From NCBI RefSeq assembly GCF_000427965.1, contig NZ_ATZA01000039.1, positions 1 to 58,105 of the forward strand: a stretch of 58,105 bases of DNA, in the 5' to 3' direction. The notes under the pieces were generated by a model. The model saw nothing but the letters and a program-made list of their open reading frames with translations, was not told the DNA's origin and ran no database searches. This document shows, in pieces, positions 24,813 to 32,430 of this stretch. The translations under genes were made by a program, and so were the position numbers. The DNA comes from Olivibacter sitiensis DSM 17696. Its GTDB lineage: Bacteria; Bacteroidota; Bacteroidia; Sphingobacteriales; Sphingobacteriaceae. Every line of letters begins with the position of its first letter. The first letter of the stretch is position 1.

Positions 24813-26288
24813 ATGAGAAAAATAATAGCCATCCTTTGTTTTATTTTAGTTGATAGTTTTTGTTTCGCCCAAAATGATTCGATATTAAAAACGTATAGAT
24901 CTGCCGAACTCTATCAAGATTATGATTTGTTGGTAAATTCGCTGAAAGAAGCACATCCTGGTTTATATTGGTACACCAGTCGGGCAGCGTTTGAAAAAAT
25001 TTTTTCCGAAAATCGGGCAGAGATCAAAGACGGGATGAATAGTTATGATTTTTACAGGGTCATTTCCAAAATTGTTTCTGCCGATAAAGAAGGGCACTCC
25101 CAAGTTTACTCCTCCAAAGATATAGGTCAATTTGTAAACCAAAAAGCTAAGTACTTACCATTTGCTATTAAAACAGTTGATAAAAAGCTATATGTGTTAA
25201 ACAACATTGGGAAGAATAAGACAAAAGGCCAAATTATAACACACATAAATGAAATTCCTATAGATTCAATTATCCAGACAATTTTTGAGCATACATCAAG
25301 ATATTCCGATGGCTTTTCCGTGACGGGGAAATACAGAGATTTAGATCACTTCGGTTTTAGCGGATTATATATGGATTTTATTGATTACAGGTCGGAGAAC
25401 ATAAGTTTGACAACTCAAAATCCAGATAACGACGAAAGTACAGCGATTTCAATAGATTTGATCAGCAGAGATTCGCTCGTAAGCCTTGCCAAAACCGTAC
25501 AAAGAATAAAAAGCAAACACGAAGGCAAATTATTCGATTTGGAAATAGTTCCACAATCAAAATCAGCAATCCTGACATTTAACGATTTTGGTTATGGAAG
25601 GTTTGAGAAGCAAAACTTAGATTTTAAATCAGTTGTTGACAGCATTTTTACCCAAATCAAATCAAGCAAAATTAAAAATTTAATTATTGACGTTAGAAAT
25701 GTTGGCGGTGGTACTGAAGGAGCAGAAGACTATCTTTTTTCGTATCTCACAAAAAAACCTTATAAAAAATATCAATATGTAGAAGCCAATGGATTTACTT
25801 TTTCATTTTTAGATTTCACCGATTATAAAGATGACAGAGAGAAATTGGAAAATATGCTAAAAGAAGAACACGAACAGACAAAAGATGGCAGAATTTTGAG
25901 AAAGAAAAGCGTCTTGCCTACTGAAAAGCCACAAAAAGAACCATTTAAAGGAAATCTTTACATTTTATGTTCGGGCAAAACTTATTCAGGAGGGGCTGAG
26001 TTTGTATCAATTGCGAAAGCATACTCTGATGCAACAATTATCGGAGAAGAAACCGGGGGAGGGTTTTACGGTCAAACAAGTGGCTCTTATGTCTATTTAC
26101 TTTTGCCCAACACACAAATGGAAATTAGAATACCATTGTTGAGATTTTATACAACTTTCACAAGCGACAAAATCCCATTTGGAAGAGGCGTAATTCCTGA
26201 TTATGAAGTAACGACAACTGTTGAAGAATATGTCAATGGCACTGACAGCGAACTGGAATTTACACTAAAACTAATCAATAAAAAATAA
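24813..26288 (+). CDS. Secreted S41-family (C-terminal processing type) peptidase
   Basis: A 491-residue protein with a signal peptide (MRKIIAILCFILVDSFCFAQ), an N-terminal helical domain with HPGLYWYTSRAAFEK, a degraded PDZ-like middle and a C-terminal S41 fold. The fold is shown by LIIDVRNVGGGTEGAEDYLF (oxyanion region), SGKTYSGGAEF with the probable catalytic serine, and IIGEETGGGFYGQTSGSYV. S41 enzymes cleave proteins from their C termini in the periplasm. Related single-gene copies occur widely in Bacteroidota accessory DNA, often beside an AraC regulator as here. A perfect hairpin terminator lies about 70 bp after the stop. Confidence 0.88.
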   Translation: MRKIIAILCFILVDSFCFAQNDSILKTYRSAELYQDYDLLVNSLKEAHPGLYWYTSRAAFEKIFSENRAEIKDGMNSYDFYRVISKIVSADKEGHSQVYSSKDIGQFVNQKAKYLPFAIKTVDKKLYVLNNIGKNKTKGQIITHINEIPIDSIIQTIFEHTSRYSDGFSVTGKYRDLDHFGFSGLYMDFIDYRSENISLTTQNPDNDESTAISIDLISRDSLVSLAKTVQRIKSKHEGKLFDLEIVPQSKSAILTFNDFGYGRFEKQNLDFKSVVDSIFTQIKSSKIKNLIIDVRNVGGGTEGAEDYLFSYLTKKPYKKYQYVEANGFTFSFLDFTDYKDDREKLENMLKEEHEQTKDGRILRKKSVLPTEKPQKEPFKGNLYILCSGKTYSGGAEFVSIAKAYSDATIIGEETGGGFYGQTSGSYVYLLLPNTQMEIRIPLLRFYTTFTSDKIPFGRGVIPDYEVTTTVEEYVNGTDSELEFTLKLINKK

Positions 26289-26358
26289 CGCCGTTATAAC
26301 GTGGCATTGGCAAAATGGTGGGTTGAACTCCACGCCGAAAGTCTGTATGTTTTTGCTG

Positions 26359-26385
26359 CCGAATGTGTTTCACATTCGGTTTTTT
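26359..26385 (+). terminator. Rho-independent terminator after the S41 gene
   Basis: A perfect 9-bp stem, CCGAATGTG (26359-26367) with CACATTCGG (26371-26379), has a TTT loop and is followed by six T residues. It is correctly placed to end the S41 peptidase transcript. Confidence 0.85.
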
Positions 26386-26537
26386 CATAAATTAGCCGTT
26401 GTGAAAATACATAGGCTATGTTCCGGGCAAATTGAACTTTTTGTCTAATTTGTTCGCCACTTCGCGGCCCGATGTAATGAAATCCCTCTGGGCCTTCCAT
26501 TACATTTCCTGCCGGTAGCAACCACAATGACCAATGT

Positions 26538-26780
26538 ATGAACAAGATGATACATACCGACAATGCAAAAAACATTTTGGCGGTGGACGACGATGTTGTC
26601 GGTTTGGCTGTTGGCGGTTCTTGGTTGACAGACCAAATTGACGAATTTTCTGACCTCGATCTCATTCTTGTAACGAAAGAAAGAATATCAGGCGACAAAA
26701 ATCAAATGCTTGCTTATGCCAGGCGGTTTTGCAATAGTGTGGCTGACAAACAAAGGCTCGACATCAGGCAGTTCAGCTAA
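26538..26780 (+). pseudogene. N-terminal fragment of a nucleotidyltransferase
   Basis: The 80-residue frame contains VGLAVGGSWLTDQIDEFSDL followed by DLILVTKERISGDKNQMLAY. This is the GS...DxD metal-binding core of the Pol-beta-like nucleotidyltransferase fold found in small aminoglycoside-adenylyltransferase-like proteins. Family members run to about 250 residues. Here similarity ends after ARRF and the frame closes 14 codons later, so the substrate-binding part is gone. Only a remnant remains, though the two aspartates are intact. The 5' side (26386-26537) shows no gene. Confidence 0.6.
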
Positions 26781-26907
26781 TAGTTCGCTAAAGCTGGACC
26801 ATCGCAAATCCCCAAACGTTAGTTGTCATAGATGCAAAACAGACCAATGACAGAAATAAGTAATGGTAAAAAACTTGAATAATTAACACAGAAAAATCAT
26901 AACGACA

Positions 26908-27273
26908 ATGGACGTGAAATTTGAAGCCGGGATTAACATTGCAATTAAAATCCCAAAAAGCAAGTATGACAAAACGGTTGCCTTTTATAGAGACATTTTG
27001 AAATTGGAAGTTGAAGAGATACCAATTGACAATCCAACCGTTTCCAGAACTCACGAAGTGAAGTTTGGTCATAATGTAATTTGGTTGGACTGCGTTGACA
27101 ACTACACTCACTCTGAAACTTGGTTACAGCTTACAGTTCCTAATATAGCTGAAGCGACAAGCTATTTAGAAGCAAACTCTGTGGAAACTTGTGACGAGAT
27201 TGAAGAACTTCCGAAAAATATGCATTGGATACAAGATCCAGCAGGAACAGTATTCAATGTACAAGAGAGATAA
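26908..27273 (+). CDS. VOC-superfamily (glyoxalase/bleomycin-resistance-like) protein
   Basis: A 121-residue single-domain protein. It shows the betaalphabetabetabeta repeat pattern of the vicinal oxygen chelate fold: the first module ends at FYRDILKLEVEEIP, and a second has VPNIAEATSYLEANSV and MHWIQDPAGTVFNVQER, where DPAGTVF is a family hallmark. VOC proteins are metal-dependent isomerases, dioxygenases or drug-binding proteins; the substrate cannot be told. It is a stand-alone gene with about 130 bp of non-coding DNA before it, consistent with an accessory cassette-like insertion. Confidence 0.8.
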   Translation: MDVKFEAGINIAIKIPKSKYDKTVAFYRDILKLEVEEIPIDNPTVSRTHEVKFGHNVIWLDCVDNYTHSETWLQLTVPNIAEATSYLEANSVETCDEIEELPKNMHWIQDPAGTVFNVQER

Positions 27274-27342
27274 ACAAATTTATATCGAGCAAAAAAACCA
27301 ACGAACCGCTAACCTAGGTTTGGCAAAATAGCAGCTGATTTT

Positions 27343-27999
27343 TTATGGAGTTGTAAATTCCTCTGTTGTTAGATGTTCTCCGAAATGGTGGACAATTTCG
27401 CTTAAAACATACTCTTGCTGTGTACGGTTAAACGCAGAAGTCGCATCCGAAATCACACGAGTATTATAACCTTTATCGTGAGCATCACGCAAGGTGCTTT
27501 CCACGCAAACGTGCGTAGCATAACCAACCAAATACAGATTGTCAATCTTGTTGTTTCGCAGATAAACATCCAAATTTGAACCTGTAAATCCGCTTGCTCC
27601 AACTCGTCCTGTAACCACAAATTCTCCCTGAATTGGTTTTACGGTTTCATAAAACTGAGAACCAAATTCGTTAATTGGAAAAGTTCCTGCATTTGGGATA
27701 CCTTTTCTTAAACCACTTTTTCCGTTGGCTAATTCGGGATAACCTTTTTCAAAACGCAACCCAACGTGGATAACCTCAATATTGTTTTTTCGGACATAAT
27801 CCAATGCTTTTTCAATGTTTTCAATTGATTTATGCAACATTTCTTGGTCCTTTAAATGAGATTTGTACAATTTCCCGTCTGGGTGCATCCATTCATTTTG
27901 AGTTTCTATTAGAATTAAAGCCGATTTGCCTTGCTGTTGGGCATTGATTGTTGTCTCCATTGTCATAATTATTAGAAGTGAAAAAAGTAACAGTTTCAT
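27343..27999 (-). CDS. Exported cysteine hydrolase (isochorismatase-like)
   Basis: From ATG 27999 the product is 218 residues. The signal peptide MKLLLFSLLIIMTMETTINAQ is followed by the isochorismatase-like fold: SALILIETQNEWM (the usual catalytic Asp position is Glu here), a basic LRFEKGYP segment, and GYATHVCVESTLRDAH with the nucleophilic cysteine. An upstream ATG at 28026 would add nine residues but lies within an operator palindrome, so 27999 is preferred. Members hydrolyse small amides or esters; the substrate is unknown. It is divergent from a MerR regulator, with twin palindromes in the shared promoter, which makes control by that regulator very likely. Confidence 0.8.
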   Translation of the reverse strand: MKLLLFSLLIIMTMETTINAQQQGKSALILIETQNEWMHPDGKLYKSHLKDQEMLHKSIENIEKALDYVRKNNIEVIHVGLRFEKGYPELANGKSGLRKGIPNAGTFPINEFGSQFYETVKPIQGEFVVTGRVGASGFTGSNLDVYLRNNKIDNLYLVGYATHVCVESTLRDAHDKGYNTRVISDATSAFNRTQQEYVLSEIVHHFGEHLTTEEFTTP

Positions 28000-28025
28000 T
28001 TTAAATTGTTTTTTAGTTTCAAACA

Positions 28026-28099
28026 TTGTAAATAATTTACAATTTCAAAATAAAACCATTTATTTTATATTTGCAACATAGATTGTAGATAATTTACAA
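28026..28099. promoter_or_regulatory. Divergent promoter with twin 17-bp MerR-type operators
   Basis: TTGTAAATAATTTACAA (28026-28042) is a perfect palindrome about its central base. TTGTAGATAATTTACAA (28083-28099) is the same site with one mismatch. Centres are 57 bp apart. A -7 box TATATTTG (28066-28073) reads toward the MerR gene. The right palindrome would overlap its transcription start and ends two bases before its ATG, which suits autorepression. The left palindrome covers the front of the hydrolase gene. Confidence 0.75.
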
Positions 28100-28100
28100 A

Positions 28101-28427
28101 ATGGGTAAATCGAAAACAGACAAAGATCTTTCTTTTGACTTCGACTTTTTAGAAAAGTTAGTTGTCGGAATTGGAGAAGTTGCTCAAATTACAGGTATTC
28201 CTACACGACAAATTCGATATTGGGAAGAAAAAGGCATCATTGTAAGCCTAACAGAAGAAGAAGGTAAAAATAGACGATACAATTACGAGAACATCAAAAA
28301 AATGTTGCTTGTCAAAGAACTTTTGGATGAAGGGTATACGTTGGACGCTTCGGCTGAAAAAGTGAAAAAACGTATGGAGCTGATTGAAGAAACTCTAACT
28401 AAATTGAAAAAGAAGAGCAGCCACTAA
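28101..28427 (+). CDS. MerR-family transcriptional regulator
   Basis: A 108-residue protein with a short acidic N terminus and a winged-helix MerR domain: VGIGEVAQITGIPTRQIRYW, then EEKGIIVSL and RRYNYENIKKMLLVKELLDE. A short C-terminal helix follows (EKVKKRMELIEETLTKLKKK), which likely forms the antiparallel dimer coil. No effector-binding domain or metal-binding cysteines are present, so it is of the small GlnR-like type. It is divergent from the cysteine hydrolase and its start sits directly beside an operator palindrome. Confidence 0.85.
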   Translation: MGKSKTDKDLSFDFDFLEKLVVGIGEVAQITGIPTRQIRYWEEKGIIVSLTEEEGKNRRYNYENIKKMLLVKELLDEGYTLDASAEKVKKRMELIEETLTKLKKKSSH

Positions 28428-28477
28428 CATTCTATAGCCAAACCATTAGTGGTCATTGCAACGAACACCGTGTTTAA

Positions 28478-29269
28478 ATGAAAATCTATCAAATTAACGA
28501 CATCATTCCTAGTCTGGTTAAACCGAAAGAGTATTATGTCGGAGTTTTTGAAGATACGCCTGACCCTGATATTGAATGGCCACACAGACACGGTTTCTAT
28601 TCATTGGTTTGGTTCACACAAGGAAACGGAATAAACGTCATTGACTTTGACGAATACGAAATCCTGTCAAATCGAATTTTTACCATTAATACCAAACAAA
28701 TTCACAATTGGAATTATTCTGTTGACAGTCGTGGATATTTTTTACTGATTGAAGAACATCTTGCCAAGCAGCTTAATATCGACTTTTCCATGCCTTTCGT
28801 TGATTTAAAAACGGATGACATTCCATTTGTCAATGAAATATTTAAGCGGATGACATCGGAGAATAACCAACTGACCGCTATTCCCTACCTTATCTCGCTT
28901 TTATCAAGGCCTGAAATACGGCCCAACAAACTAGGTCATACGATTATTCAGTACAAAAAACTGATAACGGAAAACTACGATAAAAACTTCACAATAGAGC
29001 AATACGCAGAAAAACTCAACCTTTCGACCGAAACGCTAAACCAATTGTGTAAAGACGAAACCGGATTGACTGCCAAACAACTCCAATTGGATCTGAAAAT
29101 AACGGAAGCCAAAAGGCTTTTGCTTTATTCATCGTTAAACACAAGCGAAATAGCTTTTAAACTTGGCTTTGAAGACAGCTCTTATTTTTCAAGAATTTTC
29201 AAAAAGAAAACCAATATTTCGCCTGCAAACTTTCTGGAAAAGTGCCTGAAAAGCCGAAAGAAGTCCTAA
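28478..29269 (+). CDS. AraC-family transcriptional regulator
   Basis: A 263-residue protein with an N-terminal cupin-like sensing domain (WPHRHGFYSLVWFTQGNGIN, and TKQIHNWNY closing the barrel) and a C-terminal HTH pair containing NTSEIAFKLGFEDSSYFSRI and FKKKTNISPANF. The histidines in WPHRHGFY are typical effector- or metal-contact positions. It lies 50 bp after the MerR gene and 39 bp before the tandem CMD genes on the same strand, so the CMD proteins are its most likely targets. Confidence 0.88.
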   Translation: MKIYQINDIIPSLVKPKEYYVGVFEDTPDPDIEWPHRHGFYSLVWFTQGNGINVIDFDEYEILSNRIFTINTKQIHNWNYSVDSRGYFLLIEEHLAKQLNIDFSMPFVDLKTDDIPFVNEIFKRMTSENNQLTAIPYLISLLSRPEIRPNKLGHTIIQYKKLITENYDKNFTIEQYAEKLNLSTETLNQLCKDETGLTAKQLQLDLKITEAKRLLLYSSLNTSEIAFKLGFEDSSYFSRIFKKKTNISPANFLEKCLKSRKKS

Positions 29270-29308
29270 CAATACAGATCGTTTCACGACTAATTTTGTC
29301 CGAAAAAA

Positions 29309-29824
29309 ATGAAAGTAATTATAAACATTTCGTTTTTGCTTTTAATGACAGTAAAAGTGAACGGACAAATAAAGTCATCGGAAAATATGCAATCAGAAAG
29401 GTTTAAAACGGGGTGGAAAAAACTCCAAGAAATTGACGGAGAGGCAGGAGAAAAGGTAATCGAAAGTCTGAAAGATATTTCGCCCGATTTGGGAACCTAC
29501 ATCATCGAATATGCTTTCGGAGACATCTATTCAAGAGATGGTCTTGACCTAAAATCGAAAGAAATTGCCGTTGTTGCGGCTTTAACAGCAATTGGAAACG
29601 CACAACCACAGTTAAAAGTCCATATAAATGGTGCGTTAAATACAGAAAGTTCAATCAACGAAGTAAAAGAGGTGATTTTGCAAATGTCCGTTTATTCAGG
29701 TTTCCCGAGTTGCATAAACGCAATGAATGCTTTAAAAGAAGTTTTGGCAGAAAGGAAAAAAAAAACGGAATTAAAGACGAAATCGGAAAAACAGCGACCA
29801 AAAACAATCAAACCAACCGATTAA
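29309..29824 (+). CDS. Exported carboxymuconolactone decarboxylase (CMD)-like protein, first half of a probable split gene
   Basis: A 171-residue product with a signal peptide (MKVIINISFLLLMTVKVNGQ) and one CMD domain. The domain contains EYAFGDIYSRDGLDLKSKEI, followed by AALTAIGNAQPQLKVHI and MSVYSGFPSCINAMNALKEV. CMD/AhpD-like domains act as antioxidant or decarboxylase enzymes. This domain lacks the CxxC pair of AhpD. After VLAERKKK the frame runs through an A10 tract into a lysine-rich tail and stops. In another frame the sequence continues straight into a second, similar CMD domain, so the natural product is probably a two-domain protein. Confidence 0.75.
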   Translation: MKVIINISFLLLMTVKVNGQIKSSENMQSERFKTGWKKLQEIDGEAGEKVIESLKDISPDLGTYIIEYAFGDIYSRDGLDLKSKEIAVVAALTAIGNAQPQLKVHINGALNTESSINEVKEVILQMSVYSGFPSCINAMNALKEVLAERKKKTELKTKSEKQRPKTIKPTD

Positions 29825-30186
29825 AATTAGGCGAACAAGAATTATCTAAATTGGACAGCCTTCAAGTGGAAAGATTAAAATCAGCTTACAATGATTTTTC
29901 GCCCGAATTAGTAAAATTCACGCTTGAATATGGTTATGCCGATATTTTTTCAAGAGATAATTTGAGTGAGAAGTACCGACAAATAGCAACCATTTCGGCA
30001 TTGACAGCATTAGGAACCGCACAAGCACAACTAAAATTTCATATCAACGCAGGACTGAACATCGGACTGGCCGAAACCGAAATAAAAGAAATAATGCTTT
30101 TGATGACTGTCTATTCAGGTTTTCCATCAGCCATAAATGGAACAAACGCGCTAAAAGAGGTTTTGGCAGAACGTGCGGAAAAATAG
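29710..30186 (+). CDS. CMD-like domain, second half of a probable split gene
   Basis: The meaningful part of this frame starts just after the A10 tract at 29756-29765. It encodes a CMD domain closely parallel to the preceding one: EYGYADIFSRDNLSEKYRQI, ALTALGTAQAQLKFHINAGL, MTVYSGFPSAINGTNALKEV. The ATG at 29710 is antisense-like to the family (it is out of frame inside the first domain), so there is no convincing independent start. A one-base slip in the A tract would join both domains into a protein of about 285 residues, the usual two-domain architecture. It could be an indel, an assembly error or programmed slippage. Confidence 0.7.
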   Translation: MHKRNECFKRSFGRKEKKNGIKDEIGKTATKNNQTNRLKLGEQELSKLDSLQVERLKSAYNDFSPELVKFTLEYGYADIFSRDNLSEKYRQIATISALTALGTAQAQLKFHINAGLNIGLAETEIKEIMLLMTVYSGFPSAINGTNALKEVLAERAEK

Positions 30187-30210
30187 CAACGAACTGCCAA
30201 TATTATTAAA

Positions 30211-30240
30211 TTGCTCATTAATAAAGTTTTACTAAATTTG
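30211..30240 (+). promoter_or_regulatory. Canonical Bacteroidota promoter before the intron remnant
   Basis: TTG at 30211-30213, a 19-bp spacer and TAAATTTG at 30233-30240 match the Bacteroidota TTTG-N19-TAnnTTTG pattern. The transcript would run through the group II intron remnant into the TPR lipoprotein gene at 30502. Confidence 0.6.
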
Positions 30241-30249
30241 TGTCCTGAT

Positions 30250-30455
30250 GGCGTCGGGATGCTTCGCAAGAAAAATGAGTAAAGGAGATTCCCGCCTTCG
30301 CAAAGCCGTGAACCGGTGTGCATCGGGGGGCTAATTAGCCCTTAGCGATGATTAATATGAAGAGCCGTAGGAAGAGGGAGACTTTCACGTATGGTTCCCT
30401 GCCTGCCGGCAGGCAGGTGTGAGAACGCAAGGGTGATGTTGCCTGTGTGATCCGA
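30250..30455 (+). ncRNA. Group II intron 3' remnant with domain V
   Basis: Positions 30362-30397 fold as group II intron domain V. GAGCCGTA, containing the AGC catalytic triad, pairs with TATGGTTC. There is an upper stem, a GAGA loop, and the characteristic unpaired CG-type bulge in the 3' strand. Domain VI-like sequence (TGTGAGAACGCAAGG...) follows, ending near 30450. The stretch before it, with ACCGGTGTGC and CTAATTAGCCC, is what remains of earlier domains. No reverse-transcriptase frame is present, so this is a fragment and cannot move by itself. The exact 5' limit is uncertain. Confidence 0.6.
30398..30417. repeat. Perfect 20-bp GC-rich palindrome inside the intron remnant
   Basis: CCTGCCTGCCGGCAGGCAGG is its own reverse complement. 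It sits exactly between the end of domain V and domain VI, where group II introns normally have only two or three linker bases. It therefore looks like an inserted repetitive palindrome. Such CTGCCGGCAG-type palindromes are dispersed in many Bacteroidota genomes. Confidence 0.8.
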
Positions 30456-30501
30456 TTATGAAAAACCTATCTATACCCAAAAGTAATTAAAGCCATAGTT
30501 T

Positions 30502-32220
30502 ATGAATAGAATCTATTTGGCTCTATTCTCAGTTTTACTCTTATTTGGATGTAAAAACAAGAACGAGAGAAAAGAAAAATTTACCCAGGTTATTGGTTGC
30601 TACAGCCCAAAAACAACCGACAACGATTGGTATGCATCGGGTAAGAAAGCCCCAAAGTTTAAAGGATTGGAAGGCGTTAATTTCAAAATTTCAACGGCCA
30701 ATAAAGAAGCACAAGGGTATTTTAACCAGGGGATGATGCTGTCCTATGGCTTCAATCACGCAGAAGCGGCAAGATCTTTTTATGAAGCTACCCGCTTGGA
30801 TTCTGCATGTGCTATGGCTTACTGGGGCTATGCCTATGTATTGGGTCCCAACTATAATGGTGGAATGGAAGAAGACAATTTTGAACGGGCTTATAATGCA
30901 GCCTTGAAAGCACAATTATTATCCAAAAATGCCACACCAAAAGAGATTAGCTTGATCAACACATTAGCTTCAAGGTATTCAGAGCATCCGCCCTCAGATA
31001 GAACACCTTTGGATATTGCTTATGCAGCAGAGATGAAAAAAGTGTACGACCAATACCCTTCTGATCCCGACATTGGAGCACTTTATGCCGAAGCATTGAT
31101 GAACATACATCCCTGGGATCTATATGACAAGCAAACAAAAAAGCCCAAAGACTGGACATTGGAGCTGCTTGCAGTACTGGAGCATCTAATGACAATAAAT
31201 CCGAAGCATCCTGGCGCACATCATTTTTATATCCATGCATTGGAAGCCTCTGCCACACCCGAGAATGCATTGGCGAGTGCAAAATTGCTGGACACATTAG
31301 TCCTGGGGGCTGGACATTTGGTGCATATGCCCTCTCATATTTATATCAATACCGGCGATTATCATCTTGGCACACTTTCTAATCTTCGGGCTGTGGAAGT
31401 GGACAGCATATATACTACCGCTTGTCATGCACAAGGCGTTTATCCACTGGCTTATTATCCCCATAATTATCATTTTCTGGCAGCAACTGCTACCTTAGAA
31501 GGTAATTCCAAGTTAGCCTGGACAGCAGCGAAAAAATTGCAACAACATACGGCAAAAGATGTCATGTACCAACCTGGGTGGGGAACATTACAACATTACT
31601 ATACCATTCCCCATTATGTTGCTGTAAAACTTGCGATGTGGGATACTATTCTTTCTCTTTCCCCGCCGGAAATGGAATTGGTCTATCCACAGGCAGTCTG
31701 GCATTATGCAAAAGGTATGGCATATTTAGGAAAACAAGAAATACCCAATGCACAAAAAGAATTAAGCATCCTAACAACATTGGCTGCCGATACTAGCCTG
31801 AAAGACCTTACTGTTTGGGATATCAATACTACGGCAGATCTTGTCCAAATTGCAATGAACATATTATCAGCCGAAATAGCTGCAAAACAAAACCAATTCG
31901 AGGTCTCCATTTCTTTGCTCAAAGAAGCCGTTAAAATGGAAGATAATCTAAACTATAATGAACCTCCAGACTGGTTTTTTTCTGTCAGACATCATTTAGG
32001 AGCGGTGCTGCTAAAAGCCGGAAAATACAAGGAAGCGGAGAATGTTTATCGCAAGGACTTACAGATATGGAAAAAAAACGGTTGGGCACTGAGCGGGTTA
32101 TATAACTCGTTAATATCCCAGAAAAAAAACATGGAAGCACAACAAGTAAAAGCTGATTTTGATAAATCATGGCGATATGCCGATGTCAACATGATATTAT
32201 CCTCAAGTCCTATTAAGTAA
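30502..32220 (+). CDS. TPR-containing lipoprotein
   Basis: A 572-residue protein with a lipoprotein signal (MNRIYLALFSVLLLFGC, lipobox LFGC) and repeated helix pairs of the TPR type, for example GYFNQGMMLSYGFNHAEAAR, MAYWGYAYVLGPNYNGGMEE and EAENVYRKDLQIWKKNGWAL near the end. A conserved histidine-rich centre (KHPGAHHFYIHALE, HLVHMPSHIYINTGDYHLG) is characteristic of a widespread but uncharacterised TPR family. It would be anchored to a periplasmic face, probably as a scaffold. It stands alone after the intron remnant, and the region 32221-32430 after it carries only a promoter. Confidence 0.8.
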   Translation: MNRIYLALFSVLLLFGCKNKNERKEKFTQVIGCYSPKTTDNDWYASGKKAPKFKGLEGVNFKISTANKEAQGYFNQGMMLSYGFNHAEAARSFYEATRLDSACAMAYWGYAYVLGPNYNGGMEEDNFERAYNAALKAQLLSKNATPKEISLINTLASRYSEHPPSDRTPLDIAYAAEMKKVYDQYPSDPDIGALYAEALMNIHPWDLYDKQTKKPKDWTLELLAVLEHLMTINPKHPGAHHFYIHALEASATPENALASAKLLDTLVLGAGHLVHMPSHIYINTGDYHLGTLSNLRAVEVDSIYTTACHAQGVYPLAYYPHNYHFLAATATLEGNSKLAWTAAKKLQQHTAKDVMYQPGWGTLQHYYTIPHYVAVKLAMWDTILSLSPPEMELVYPQAVWHYAKGMAYLGKQEIPNAQKELSILTTLAADTSLKDLTVWDINTTADLVQIAMNILSAEIAAKQNQFEVSISLLKEAVKMEDNLNYNEPPDWFFSVRHHLGAVLLKAGKYKEAENVYRKDLQIWKKNGWALSGLYNSLISQKKNMEAQQVKADFDKSWRYADVNMILSSSPIK

Positions 32221-32373
32221 ATAGATTCAAATCAAATATCCCGCAATAATCAGCTCGGCATTATGGTGGGGCAAACGTTTCGGTAGGACCACAAAGTAGC
32301 TGCTAAACCCGAACCCAATCCACCATTTCCTTAGCTCATCCGATTTTTTCCTACGTTCATCGTTTTGTCATTG

Positions 32374-32401
32374 AAGCGGGAATGACAACGCAATACTTTT
32401 G
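32374..32401 (+). promoter_or_regulatory. Promoter of the 32431 gene
   Basis: A -7 box TACTTTTG (32394-32401) is preceded by TTG about 20 bp upstream, close to the Bacteroidota consensus. A leader of about 25 A-rich bases leads to the ATG at 32431. The rest of 32221-32373 shows no gene. Confidence 0.5.
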
Positions 32402-32430
32402 CTTCATCAAACAATTAAAATAAAAGAAAG

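Noticed and set aside
26294-26698. 134-codon minus-strand frame
   Set aside because: It overlaps a strong plus-strand terminator and the nucleotidyltransferase remnant, whose GGS...DxD motif is far better evidence. The product has no recognisable features.
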